Origin: Spongospora subterranea f. sp. subterranea
Lineage: Eukaryota > Endomyxa: Phytomyxea > Phytomyxea > Plasmodiophorida
DNA length: 64,000 nt
Reading direction: 5' to 3'
NCBI GenBank assembly: GCA_049724395.1
Contig: JAUGWO010000158.1
Location: 62,001-126,000, forward strand
Of the stretch, positions 1 through 11,716 are shown one piece after another. The notes under the pieces were generated by a model. It saw only the letters and a list, made by a program, of their open reading frames with translations, searched no databases and was not told the origin of the DNA. Numbering within the stretch: position 1 is the stretch's first letter; every line of letters begins with the position of its first letter. The position numbers were made by a program, and so were the translations under genes.

Positions 1-1041
1 AAGTTCACGGGGACGTATTCCGTGCCCCACTTCGACTCCCGTGGCTCTGTGCGTTTTTTGGCATTGGTCATCACTTCTTTTGCACTTTCGTGATTCTATG
101 TCTTTTATCAATAGCCGGGAATTCATATCGGTGAGCTACTTTTGTGTTTGCGGGTTTGTTTGCTGATTAGATTTGTAGATGGCGCGGTCTCCTTTTGTCG
201 AATGCTTTTATAACTTGGTGTTTGACCTCTTTTGTTGGAGGATATTCTTCTGGTTCTTATTATAAGCTCAATGGTGGCCGTGATTGGAAGTATGTTTTCG
301 TCCTAAGTTTATGCGTTGTTCCTGCTGCTGTCGTTTGCGTTCTGTCATTCGTGAATTTTATCGCGATAAGCTATTCCGCTTCATCTACTCCCCCTGTTTC
401 TGTAATCTTAACTCTCGTTGCCATCTGGGCATTTATTTGTGCACCATTGATGTTGGTGGGGACAGTTCTTGGCCGCAATCTGGCTAAAGCAGGAAATTTC
501 CCATGCCGGGTATCGAGTATGAGGAGACCTATTCCTTTAATGCCATGGTACTTTAATGAAACGACACTTGCGTTACTGGGAGGGATCCTTCCTTTCGGGT
601 CAATTTTGATCGAGATGCATTTTATCTTGACTGCATTATGGAATTACAAGTTCTATTGTAAGTGTGTATTCTACAAATATTTTTGTTCTCATTCTTTGTT
701 GACCAGACGTATATGGATTCTTGCTTCTCGTATTCGGAATCCTGACAATCGTGACCGTTTGCGTCACCGTCGTAATTATCTATTTTCGGTTGAACAGTGA
801 AGATTATCGATGGCAATGGATGGCGTTCAATTGTGGTGTCAGCACTGGATTTTACGTATTTCTTTACTGCTGTTATTACTTTGTCTTCAAAACCAAGATG
901 TCCGGGTTCCTCCAGGACGTATTCTATTTTGGCTATTCACTTTTGCTTGCCTCTGGAGTTTCATTCGTTTGTGGTTCTGTCGCGTTGACCGGGGGCCTCA
1001 TCTTCGTCAATAGGATATATAAGGATATCAAAAGTGACTGA
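1..1041 (+). CDS. TM9SF (nonaspanin) C-terminal part, cut by the window start
   Basis: Transmembrane 9 superfamily protein of the Golgi/endosomal membrane, involved in sorting membrane cargo. The visible part is join(3..130, 179..657, 707..1041), giving about 313 residues. The first codons read VHGDVFRAP, the conserved start of the TM9SF membrane half. Later come GGRDWKYV, GGILPFGSILIE and SEDYRWQW, all family landmarks, and at least seven hydrophobic segments. The C-terminus YKDIKSD fits the K-x-D Golgi-retention signal known for the family. Introns are 48 and 49 nt, and both keep the frame. The N-terminal lumenal domain lies outside the window. The family is certain; which paralogue is unknown. 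Confidence 0.93.
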
Positions 1042-1297
1042 TCGCCTTTTACTCGGCCATATAAATATTAGTAAAATAACCTTCCTAATTACAACCATGC
1101 ATTCTTCGAGGTTTTATATCAAAACGTGATTGGAGAAGCTTTTCGCGCATTATGATTCAAAAGCTTTTGGTGCTCGAATGGCCGTTTTCGATTTGCTCCT
1201 TCTTCCCTGTGACCATCAACTGCATGATTTGACGGTAACTGGTATCGACTGGGATAATAATGCACAACATTGGGCTGTCCCAGTTTCGCATCTGACG

Positions 1298-3181
1298 ATG
1301 CAAATATGGATAAGGGGTTATAGAGCACAAATATGTCTAATAATGGCTATTGCCGCTATATATCCAATATGCACAGCAATAATCAGGTATGATCTTGTTG
1401 TTTCAAACGATGGTCTTCATGTTTTACTTCCCGTAATTATCGGCACACCTCCACAATATATCAACCTCATCCTAGACACTGCTAGTTCCGAATTGGTATT
1501 CACTCCATCCCCAAAACAACATGTTCGTTTCCTATTTCTGAACACATCTTAGAGCATATTTGAGCAAGATCACATTTGCGGACAAGGATCATGCTTTAAT
1601 CGTAACCATTCGTTATCAATATGTAACTCATAACTGCAATTACATACAAAAATGTGGTCTGACCGCTGATGCTCTTTGCAGATAATCAGAATATGGCTCA
1701 AGGCGCCGATAGGGCCACCTTGAATCTGTTGATTGATGGAGTGACGGTGACCGATTCAGGTCGCTCCTCTGTTGAAATGGATATTATCTCCATAGTCAAT
1801 GAATCATCGGTTCCTGATGTGCCAGTGCTCTTCCTATTGGTCTCAGACCTGAAGTTCCTTCGGTCAGGAATTCCAGATACATTCCATGAATTCCGCTACT
1901 CCCAAGGGTTATTGGGATTATCTTACGAATCACTAGCTGCGTATTCGTGTTGGAAACCGGAATATAAATCCTGCACTCCATTCCAGCAGCTTGTCAGATT
2001 CAATGCAACTTATCGTCCAATATTCAGCCTTAACTTTGGACGTCAACCTCAATTGGCAATAGGAGGAATCGAAGGTGAATAGACTGAACATAATTGATAT
2101 AATCTTGAACATTTGAATCTTCAACAGATTCTTACAAATCTTCTATCCAATGGAGTACATCTAGTCCAACACCAACTCCGTATTTCCATCGATTCTCTAT
2201 ATTTCAATTGTCAATTTGTGGAATTGATCTGTTCTCAAACTATACTACAGAATGGGAAGGTATTGTTTATCTAATTAGACATGTCGTGTCAGAAGTTGAT
2301 TATGACCAGGAATAATTGATACTGGAGCGTCGTGTCTATCATTGCCATTCGAATTCTTTGACATGGTTTGTACCGAAAAGCCCGTTTTCTCTGGAAATTC
2401 GGGCTCAAAGTCAGGAGAATATTTATGTTTTATGGCATTATTAGATTATGGCATGGATACCAGCAATATGTAGATCAGAATCGCTAACTGATGGGAATTA
2501 TGTCGAAACCTGTTATATCCCTGAAGATATGGTTGATTCTTTGCCATATATATCTTTCACAGTCAACGAACAGGGAAACTCACTGTATTTACCACTAAAA
2601 TCGTTGTTAATTAACCATCAACAACACAATAAAACCGATAGAAGGTAGATCCCGTTCGCCATGAGAACTGAACAGACGGATTATGGCTCAATGTATGGTT
2701 AGGCTCTGCATATATAAAGATAAACCAATTGACGATTATGATGAAAGTGGGTCGAGGAGGCGAATATCGTTCGGCACATTAGCCGTCTCAGCATTCTACA
2801 TGGCTTTCGATATGCAGAATACAAGGGTGGGGTTGGCTAATCAACACTACATAAACGGTAATAGAGCCCTATGTCTGCTCAACCCTATCCTCAGTTCCGA
2901 ATCGTTGTGCAGATTCTGGGCCTATGGATAGCTGCTCAGCACCAATCAAGTGCCAAGGGCAACAAGAGAGATGGATAGCGATGAACACCTGCCTTGATCC
3001 AGTCTGCAGTGGATATATCGTACGGCATTTCGATAGCCATACCAAGACGTGTATATTCTACCCGGCTGCAGAGATAATCATATACACAGCTATAGGAACA
3101 CTGTTCATGGCTGAGATAGCAGCGCACTTCTTTTATCGTTTCCAATGTGTTAAAGTCCTAAATTCAACACCGTCCTATTGA
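1298..3181 (+). CDS. Pepsin-like (A1) aspartic protease with Cys-rich tail and C-terminal TM
   Basis: Family A1 endopeptidase of the secretory route. Proposed exons: 1298..1495, 1553..1622, 1682..2074, 2128..2259, 2310..2426, 2464..2644, 2676..2872, 2913..3181 (518 aa). The start at 1298 puts a signal-like hydrophobic stretch at the N-terminus; in-frame ATGs at 1178 and 1343 are alternatives. The first lobe has IGTPPQ and the active-site tripeptide DTA (in LDTASSEL) where DTG is usual. GLLGLSYES follows. The second lobe has the normal IDTGASCLSLP, and near the end ISFGTLAVSAFYMAFDMQN, the conserved A1 strand. A Cys-rich segment and one TM (IIIYTAIGTLFMAEIAAHFF) close the protein, as in BACE- or yapsin-like anchored proteases. 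Introns of 31, 37 and 40 nt are unusually short. Confidence 0.82.
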
Positions 3182-3472
3182 TGCGTATCATCAACATCGC
3201 GTCTCATTCGATGATATACAATAATTATTAGCTTATAAGAGTATATAAACAGTGTTATCGTTTATTTACTGTGTTATTATTGTGCTTTGAACACCCTATG
3301 AGTTTCAAAACTGCAGGATTTCTAGTAACCGGGTCGTGTTATTTTGCCATAGTTTCATCTTATTTAATTGAAATGGGTCACGGAGTTACGAGAGTCCGAA
3401 AAGCCGTAGCCTGGCGCCATTCAGTCCGGTTCCTTGATCTTCGCGAGGCCTGGTATAGGAAGACAACGCTCC

Positions 3473-4873
3473 ATGACGGTGACTTCGGTGAAGAAACCAA
3501 GAGTGACATATGATGCAGTTTTAGAGAAAAACCTAACTGATCAACTTTTCGGGCCTGATATTGGTAATATCTCTAGTAATGATCATTATTTTGATGATGC
3601 AGCTGCTGGCGCTGGGCCTATTGAGGGTTGCCAAACTGATGCTGCCTGGCATGATCCAGATGATGACGAGGTATATGTAAATCTGGCTGAAGCAGCCATG
3701 ACCAAGAAGCTTAGGAAAAACGATAGCGAGACCGTAATCAGCGGTAAAGAATATTCTGAACGATTACGGTCGCAATTCCAGAAACTAAACAGCGTTCCAT
3801 TATGGGCTCAACGACATGATGCTGCTAAGAGGGATGGCGATAGTGATGATGATGAAGATGAGGTGGCGTATTTAAGGACATCTGAACCCATTCAATCCGG
3901 TGCTGATTCCCATTCTGCCGGTCTATCGTCAGGCCGGATCAGGTTAACCCGAATGATGGACGCGAACGGTAGCGAGCCATCTAACTGTGTTGTAAAATCA
4001 GCCCGGTTCCATCCTAATAGTCAGCTATTGTTGACGGCCGGATTGGATAAGACCCTCCGTCTATTTCATATTGATGGTCAGGTTAATTCCAAGCTTCAAT
4101 CTATTCATCTATCAGATCTGCCCATGACCACAGCTGAATTTGCCAGATCAGGCGATGAAATATGGATTGCCGGTCTTCGTCAACATTATTATATTTATGA
4201 CGTACAAGGATGCTCTGTTGAAAAAGTTAGCGGCATTCGTGGACGTCCTGATGACCAATTCCGTTCACTAGTTCCGTCCCCTGACGGACATCTCGTCGCT
4301 TTTCTATGCAAAGACGGATATATTTCACTCATCTCGACAAGAACAAAACAGTGTATAGGGAATGTTCGTGTTAACGGCGATGTTCGATCAATATCGTTCA
4401 ACACCGATGGGTCGGAGCTGTATTCTATAAGTAATGATGGCGAAATCTATATCTGGGATGTTGCTAGTCGTCGGTGTCGCACTCGTCATCATGATCTGGG
4501 TTGCGTTAAAGGTACACATATCGCGGCCAGCTCATCATCATTGTATGCAACCGGATCAGATTCCGGTGTGGTTAATTTATACTCGCGATCATCATCAGAT
4601 TATCAACCAATGAAATCCATCATGTCGTTGACTACTCCCATCGACTGCCTATCGTTCAATCATGACTCGAATCTGTTGGCGATATCGTCTAGGCGTAAGA
4701 AGGACTGCTTGCGCTTGGTCCATCTCCCAAGTCGAACTGTATTTCCAAACTGGCCAACATCTCAGACTCCATTACATTATGTCTCAACGACTCATTTCTC
4801 CCCTGACAGTAATTATCTCGCTATTGGCAATGATCGTGGCCGAGTCCTTCTCTATCGCCTATCCCATTTTTAA
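3473..4873 (+). CDS. UTP18: UTP18, U3 snoRNP / SSU processome WD40 protein
   Basis: Single-exon gene of 466 aa for a WD-repeat subunit of the small-subunit processome, which acts in the nucleolus on 18S rRNA processing. The N-terminal third is acidic and contains DAAWHDPDD, ERLRSQFQKL and VPLWAQ, typical of UTP18/WDR50. From about residue 180 a beta-propeller follows, with SARFHPNSQLLLTAGLDKTL, GEIYIWDV and a final HFSPDSNYLAIGN repeat. The ATG at 3473 was chosen because the open frame upstream of it begins only with a non-ATG codon. The gap to the next ORF is about 50 bp. Confidence 0.95.
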   Translation: MTVTSVKKPRVTYDAVLEKNLTDQLFGPDIGNISSNDHYFDDAAAGAGPIEGCQTDAAWHDPDDDEVYVNLAEAAMTKKLRKNDSETVISGKEYSERLRSQFQKLNSVPLWAQRHDAAKRDGDSDDDEDEVAYLRTSEPIQSGADSHSAGLSSGRIRLTRMMDANGSEPSNCVVKSARFHPNSQLLLTAGLDKTLRLFHIDGQVNSKLQSIHLSDLPMTTAEFARSGDEIWIAGLRQHYYIYDVQGCSVEKVSGIRGRPDDQFRSLVPSPDGHLVAFLCKDGYISLISTRTKQCIGNVRVNGDVRSISFNTDGSELYSISNDGEIYIWDVASRRCRTRHHDLGCVKGTHIAASSSSLYATGSDSGVVNLYSRSSSDYQPMKSIMSLTTPIDCLSFNHDSNLLAISSRRKKDCLRLVHLPSRTVFPNWPTSQTPLHYVSTTHFSPDSNYLAIGNDRGRVLLYRLSHF

Positions 4874-4923
4874 CTACTCAAATCCATCATAAACCCATCC
4901 TCTCGCAAGAAGACTTACATTGT

Positions 4924-5343
4924 GTGCTTTTTTATCACCGAATATGTGTTGTTTCAAATGTTATGATAGTTTCTTGTGTGCTCGCACAAAGTACCTATAC
5001 ATTGCTCATTTCTGTGAATTCAACGAATTCCTCATCCATTGAGCTGTTCTTGACCCATTCCTTATTGCATCGTAACATTCATCCAACAAGGGATGTCTCT
5101 CTGATTTGCGAAGCTCTGGCAAAAGGTCCTTTTCATCAAGACCTTGTAACGAATAAGACATGCGCACCCTTCCCAACCCAATTAGATTTGGAGAATAATA
5201 CCATCATAAACTTCAGAGTCGAACGTTATATTCCAAGTTCAATACATTCAATTTTCGTAATATATTGGGCGTTAAACACCAAGTGTTGGATTATCTTTTA
5301 CGCGGGCACCCTTGAATGGCAGTATTTGCTGATGACAATGTAA
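4924..5343 (+). CDS. Hypothetical secreted protein
   Basis: Open frame of up to 139 codons whose first codon here is TTG-like context near 4924; the nearest in-frame ATG is at 4963 (ATGATAGTT). The N-terminus is hydrophobic and ends near a VLAQ-type signal cleavage site. The body has several N-glycosylation sequons (NST, NSS, NKT, NNT) and a few cysteines, consistent with a lumenal or extracellular protein. I recognise no family. The 3' end may be wrong: around 5265 another frame (reading NILGVKHQVLDYLL) looks more protein-like, so an intron may be missed. Confidence 0.4.
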   Translation: MLFYHRICVVSNVMIVSCVLAQSTYTLLISVNSTNSSSIELFLTHSLLHRNIHPTRDVSLICEALAKGPFHQDLVTNKTCAPFPTQLDLENNTIINFRVERYIPSSIHSIFVIYWALNTKCWIIFYAGTLEWQYLLMTM

Positions 5344-5394
5344 CCAGACGGGCAGGATCAAACATTTTATTTATTGATGATTCGCTTTTAGTGA

Positions 5395-5720
5395 CTGCCC
5401 ATGTGTCAATTGTCCCATTATTCCTTGCCCCTCTTCCATTGCCAGTCCTGCCCATTTGCCACCTGTCCCTTGAACCCTTTCCCTTACCTCTTCCCTTCTC
5501 CAATTAATCCTATTGCCCATATCGCTAGTCCTGCCCTTTTGAGCCCTGGCCCCTTTGCCACCTATCCTCTTGATCCCTTACCAATTTGGCCCTTACCCCT
5601 TGGCCTCTCCCATTACGCTATTCCATTACCCCTTGGGAGTTGGGTCAACACTCAACAGTTATTTATTTATTACCGCTATCCCTATTCACTGTACTGCCCC
5701 CCTCCCCATTCTTAGTTCCT
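5395..5720. repeat. C/T-rich degenerate repeat tract
   Basis: About 320 bp whose plus strand is strongly pyrimidine-rich and dominated by imperfect copies of short words such as CCTTGCC, CCCTTTCCC and TTGCCCC. All three forward frames become proline/leucine-rich open stretches, which are a by-product of the composition. It lies directly upstream of the AUH gene and may serve as a promoter-proximal or structure-forming polypyrimidine tract. No function can be shown from sequence. Confidence 0.6.
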
Positions 5721-5767
5721 CACTGAGCAATTTCCTTCAAACTGCTCATCAGTCTTGTTCCGAGATC

Positions 5768-6842
<1,075 letters not shown>

Positions 6843-7066
6843 AACACAACCTCATCAGTGTATGACGTATTATTTCGCTGCAATAGCCCCAAAATTGTTT
6901 GAAAGCTACACCGTGTTGAACAATCAACAGCCAGTGTTTACAGATTAATCCCCGTGTACAGTAAGTAGTAACTGGTGCTCATGTTCCAGGTGTAGATAAG
7001 ATAAAGGACAATAGATGGTCCATTTACCGTCAATGAATGAGATAAATAACAATTACCTATAGCAAG

Positions 7067-8699
7067 ATGATCAGTTATTTTCTGGCATGGGTAGTTTCCG
7101 TCGGGCTGATTGCAGCAGAGTCCAACACAGGGTTAGGATCATTCAATTTTGCCTCTTCGGGGGCAGGTGCCAAAGTTCTAACATCAAGTCCCGGCGCGTC
7201 AACTCCTCAGGTATCATCTCGATCGGTGCAGGCGTCTCGCTCTTCTGTGTTAAAACTAATGCATCTTTCCTAGAATTGTTTGAGTGTAGATCCGGACCGA
7301 TATTTGATGATTGAACGCAGAAACCGCTACGTTCAATGGCTTGTGATTCAGTTAAGTGAAGGTATGGATAGCAAATTTTTATTTGTAAATGCGGAATTCA
7401 CAGATGCTGTCAGATGTCACACCCAAAACAATATCATTACAAAATTTGGAGTTCTACTCAACGTTTCCAAACCGAATTGAGGCGAGTTGTATACTCAATT
7501 GGATGTTATCTGGCCTCATTATTTCTGATGGAAAAACCCATGCTGCTCGACCTAGGTTTCAGCGAGTAAGTCTTGGCCAGCAGAAAAATTCACTCTTTTG
7601 GCGGTAGTCAATATGCAGAAAACCCGGAACCCTCAATTGTTCGATATCACAACTTCGCACATATATAGGTAGTTAACATCTGTATCAGGAAAACTTTAGT
7701 AATACAGTTTCAGATTTATCAAAATCCGTATTTTATCAGTACACGACCGTGCAAGAGTTTGTACGTTGACTAATATTCAAGTCTTTGGCGTTCCAGCTTT
7801 ACAGCCTGCGTGGTATATTCCCTTAGAGATGTGTAATTTTTAAACTGACGCAATCATCACTAGGACACCGCTTGATGAATCAAATGCCGACATTGAAATG
7901 CTCGTAAATTTCCGTCATCATGTATTGAAAACTCCTCAGCCTATTGGCCTTAGAGATATTGGGAAGGTTCTCACACGCCTAATCGTTTGAACAGGAAATC
8001 TGTTTTTCATATCGGCGTAGGATATCTGTCCGGTTTCCAATTTAAGAACAACGTTATCGTCGGACTCTATGCTTGCTGAACCATTTTCGTCAATATCACA
8101 GCAGGCGCAAGCCGAACTCAGCGTTTTATGGGATGTTGCAGGTAGCAAATCGCCAATGCGTAACCATGTGCTGAATAGCAGTTCTAGAGCCCTTACAGAC
8201 AAGCGACCATGGTTCTGCATATTCGGTCTTGATGTCCCGTTTACAATCAATTGCTGTGAGACAACGGCTATTGAGTGCGTCTGTCCAATCTCTGTTGGAA
8301 AGGACTAGGCCCTACCTGGAAAACCTTCAGGGTCAGCTGGCTAAGCTTGACAAAACTGTTTTTTCATTTGATGCCCAAGTCAGTAGTCTCATTTTGATGA
8401 AAAACCTGTTCTTACACGTTTCAGCAATGGAGTCTATTTCAAAAACACTCGAAAATTGTACAGTCGTCTAGATTGTATATGCAATGCGATATGTTAAGTC
8501 GTGCTGTTCCTCGGCAAGATATTTCGTATCGCACTATGTTCTTTTCTAACTTTCGTACGGTTTTAGGCTCGCCGAACGTGCAGCCAGCTTCCGGCGGGAT
8601 ATGCTTTTTGCCATATATCTAGCGATTTCTGCGGCTGTGGCATCGGTTGTTCTCATTGTCATACTTCTGATCAACCCTAAGCGACTAAATTCGTCGTGA
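7067..8699 (+). CDS. SUCO/SLP1-type SUN-like domain ER membrane protein
   Basis: Type I ER membrane protein with a SUN-like domain, related to animal SUCO/Opt and yeast Slp1, which act in protein folding in the ER. Ten exons: 7067..7210, 7274..7361, 7414..7485, 7563..7668, 7708..7809, 7864..7966, 8021..8134, 8199..8378, 8425..8525, 8567..8699 (380 aa). A signal peptide (YFLAWVVSVGLIAAE) is followed by FNFASSGAGAKVL, DRYLMIER, WLVIQLSED, LEFYSTFPN, SWPAEKFTLLA and FIKIRILSVHD...CTLTNIQVFGV, the strand order of the SUN-like fold. A helical stretch (RTRPYLENLQGQL) precedes one TM (YLAISAAVASVVLIVILLI). The exact junction near 8379-8424 has an alternative. Confidence 0.82.
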
Positions 8700-9082
8700 A
8701 ATGAAATTTTTATCGACATTCAATTTTTTCCACTATGAAAAAAGGTAGTATTTCGGATTTCACGTTCATAAGGTGCACCCGAATTTGCGAACTCGTTACG
8801 TATATGTATGTCGATAAACTGAACGCTTTCATGAAATGTCTTGCCGCCCCAGCTGCCCTCGTACCCATTTCTTAGTCGAATGCGGCATGGACGTGCGAAA
8901 AGCTGTAGACTGAATGTATCCAATTGAAGTGATTGCGGATAGGCAAACAGAAAGCTGTCCTTGTTATTGATCAATCAAATGTCTTTGCGTGATTCAAGAT
9001 TGGCACTGAACAGGTGGAGATCAGACTGTCTACGACTGCAACCCTGTTTTGTCACAGCTGCACAATAATCATTATCTAGAAA
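8700..9082. other. Gap between SUCO and EB1 genes
   Basis: 383 bp without a convincing gene. The minus strand is open from 8974 to 8720 (84 codons, no ATG at its head and no recognisable motif). I treat it as chance or a very weak small-protein candidate. No RNA gene was recognised. Confidence 0.4.
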
Positions 9083-10075
9083 ATGGTCAAGATTAGGCAG
9101 CCCAAAATAGGCAGAGATCAGGTTTTTATCACCCTTTGTAACAATTAGAAAAACTATTGATCACCATGTAGCTCCTCTCTGCTGCGAATAAATTTCTTGA
9201 AACAGATTATACTTCGTTGAGCGATTTTCATGATGGTTAGTATCCTGACTTCTTTTAGATATAATTTTGCTCATTCTACGGAAAGGTGTCGGATATGCCC
9301 AGATATTACACGCTTGCTTTCTATCAAGCGACGTAGTCCCAATGCATCGGCTGGAGTTCAAAGCCCAAACAAAGCGCCAAGTTTTGAAAAATCTTACCAT
9401 TGTCGAAAAAGTTCTGGGAAAATTAGGAATAACTAGAAGATTCCCGGGTAAGTTCTGAATCATACACATAGGCGGTCCTGACTTTCGAACAGTTCATGAA
9501 ATAGCAGAAGGCTCAGCTACTGAAAACTACGAATTCTTGAAGTGGTGCTGGATCGAATTAATTGGAAAATTAGATTCTGCTACCGAAAAATATAGGTTTA
9601 GATTGAATATGTTTCTAGAAATGAATGGTCATAAATATCGACTTTTCCGTTAGAGCTTTGGAATTCCGTATCCACGCTCAAGAGCAACAACGTAATCACA
9701 TCGCAAATAGGAATCACACAGATGCGGAACTGTCGGAGGAGCTTCGCAAGTGTGAATTCGAGGCAAGAGAAATGCAGCGCGATACGGCTGATACTTTGAA
9801 CCCAGATGCGGGACAAGACGCATCATCGTTAATCACAGCTATGAAAACGGATATTATCATGCGATTATCACAATTTGAAGAATCTATGGCAAAAACCGCT
9901 ATACTCATGAAAAAAAAAGAGCAAATCTACAATACTCTTAAAAGGGTTGAGGTAGTGTGAGTCTGTTTGTATTTATAAACATTTTCAGGACACTGTTCAG
10001 GAATTATCAACAGAGGGTGCTGATCAAGAAATTGCCCAACAAACGCTCGCTATTCTTTATCAAGCAATTACGTAA
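9083..10075 (+). CDS. EB1/MAPRE microtubule plus-end-binding protein
   Basis: Tracks growing microtubule ends through an N-terminal calponin-homology domain. Six exons: 9083..9121, 9172..9235, 9286..9447, 9493..9595, 9654..9951, 9989..10075, total 250 aa, the usual EB1 size. The CH domain shows GRDQLLSAANKFLETDY, GVGYAQILHACF, VVPMHRLEFKA, FPVHEIAEGSATENYEFLKW, each aligning with EB1 landmarks (PVEKL...NFEFLQW). A Gln/Glu-rich coiled coil follows and ends in KKEQIYNTLKRVEDTVQEL, which matches the EBH dimer motif. The protein stops at LAILYQAIT, so it lacks the acidic EEY/F tail that recruits CAP-Gly proteins. The last intron is only 37 nt. Confidence 0.88.
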
Positions 10076-10241
10076 CCTGATACAGTAAGAAATAAAGCAC
10101 CACGGTTAACCGGGTTTGCGAACTTCGACCAAAAATGAGCTGGTTAAATATGACTTGTAAAAAGACACTCATACTGTATGCCTTGATGAAGTTATGGTTA
10201 GCGATAAATTTCCACCAGGCAATGTCTTGTTTATTTGTACC

Positions 10242-10557
10242 TTAATCCCCAAAATAACTCGATACTTTCATGCTATCGCCACCGGTACCGTTACCGTAAA
10301 CACTTGAAAAAAGGTCTGGTTCGTTTTCAAACACTCGCGGCAAACTCTGGTGGCCGCAAAGCCACACCGCTTCATAAAATAACATCACCGCCCCACTCTC
10401 AACCACTTTTCTCGACCTGATACACTCGCATCGAAAATCCGGCATTCAAAATAGCAATTGATTCTGTCAGAACTGCATGCACATGCTGAATTAGGTCGAT
10501 TGAGCGTCCCAAGTACAGTTGGAAATCACTTATGGACGAACCGGTACCAGCTATCAT
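10242..10557 (-). CDS. Uncertain minus-strand ORF pair
   Basis: Two overlapping minus-strand frames cover this stretch. One, from an ATG near 10557, contains SSISDFQLYLGRSIDLIQHV, which looks helical. The other ends at 10242 and contains VMLFYEAVWLCG and FENEPDLFSSVYG. They may be two exons of a small gene, but I could not find a splice pair that joins them in phase. No family is recognised. The upstream head would overlap the plus-strand gene at 10583, which argues for caution. Confidence 0.25.
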
Positions 10558-10582
10558 TGCATCTTGCTGATCACCTCTGGCA

Positions 10583-10842
10583 ATGGCCGACGACCAATTT
10601 CTCGACGCATTCAGTTCATTCATGATGGAGTTGCGGTGTCATGATTTGCCTGAAGCGAGACGTAATCGGATCCTGTTCCAGGTGCAGGATTCGCTAACAT
10701 CCATCTTAACTCAGAACGGTATAGTATGTGTTCATGGAGAAGAATCGTCTTCAGCAATAAAAGGTCTGCGGAACGCCAATAACATCAAGAAATTCTGAAA
10801 GTACTCCAGACGATTGCCAAAACGGCCAACACGAAAGATTAA
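10583..10842 (+). CDS. Small helical protein of unknown function
   Basis: Two exons, 10583..10718 and 10790..10842, joined by a 71-nt intron, give a 62-aa protein starting MADDQFLDAFSSFMMEL and ending in EILKVLQTIAKTANTKD. The product is predicted to be almost entirely amphipathic helix with no cysteines in pairs. I do not recognise a family; a small subunit of a larger complex is possible. It ends 53 bp before the EF-hand gene, and the two could belong to one transcript, although I found no in-phase splice that fuses them. Confidence 0.45.
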
Positions 10843-10895
10843 GGCCCATTTTAAAATTAGTTGGTAGAGCGATCTTGACGGAGCACCCCGACCAC

Positions 10896-11284
10896 ATGAA
10901 AACAAGAGAAATATTTACACTATTGGACATGGACCATGATGGGTTATAGTATTGACAATATTTCAGTTTGCGATCTTAATATATATTTGTTCAAAAGGGT
11001 CATCAGCGCCAAAGATTTGCAAAGCGGCTTGCTAATCCATATGAAATTAGAGGTTGGCAATTTGGTCTGAATATTTCTTCTCTCACCAGTATGATACAGA
11101 TATTGCCTTCTCAAATAAAGGATATGATGAGTGGATTTGAGAATGCTGATCCTGGAGCACTCCATTACTTTGAGTTCGTGCAGTTTCTACAGGTCAAGTT
11201 CTGACCCACCTTAGGTCCTAATTGAATTTGAGTTGAAACTGATTTCAGGCTGCAATGCAAGCTGCAGACGAAGCTGGAAATTAG
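10896..11284 (+). CDS. Small EF-hand calcium-binding protein
   Basis: Four exons, 10896..10942, 10998..11052, 11100..11192, 11249..11284, give 76 aa. The first EF-hand loop DMDHDGVISAKD has Asp at 1, 3, 5 and Gly at 6, with Asp rather than Glu at 12, so calcium binding is likely. The second hand (NADPGALHYFEF) keeps the helix pattern but has lost several ligands. It resembles half a calmodulin or a polcalcin. The start is unsure: the frame is open upstream of the first ATG, so an earlier 5' exon may exist. Confidence 0.6.
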
Positions 11285-11716
11285 TTGAATACTTTTATAC
11301 GACAATATCTCCATTCCGACTACACAGTTCAAATAATGAATTCATACAACCATCAAAACAAAATTCTCAAATGGGGATTCACCTGACTCAAAAATTTGCC
11401 GACTGGCAAAGGTTCATTGACGAAGGATAGTTTTAGTTTACGAATCAATGCTTTAATTATTCAGGAGATCCTGAAAGGCATAGGGCTAAGATTGCGATCG
11501 AGTATTCCTGTGTCTGCGGGGGATGGCGGAGATCGTCAGCGATTATTGACCGATCCGGATCTGATTGGTCCGCAATCCCTTCCCCGATCGCATTTTCGGC
11601 GGGTTGCCCCTTGCCTGCCGTTGATTGATTTACTGAGTAACCCTGGCTCAATCATCAATCACTGTCTACATATCCTGTCATTTGTCCATCGCCTGCCCAC
11701 AGATCCATTGTTTCCT

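Noticed and set aside
5401-5715. Proline-rich ORF in the C/T-rich tract.
   Set aside because: Open frames come from base composition; no start context or homology.
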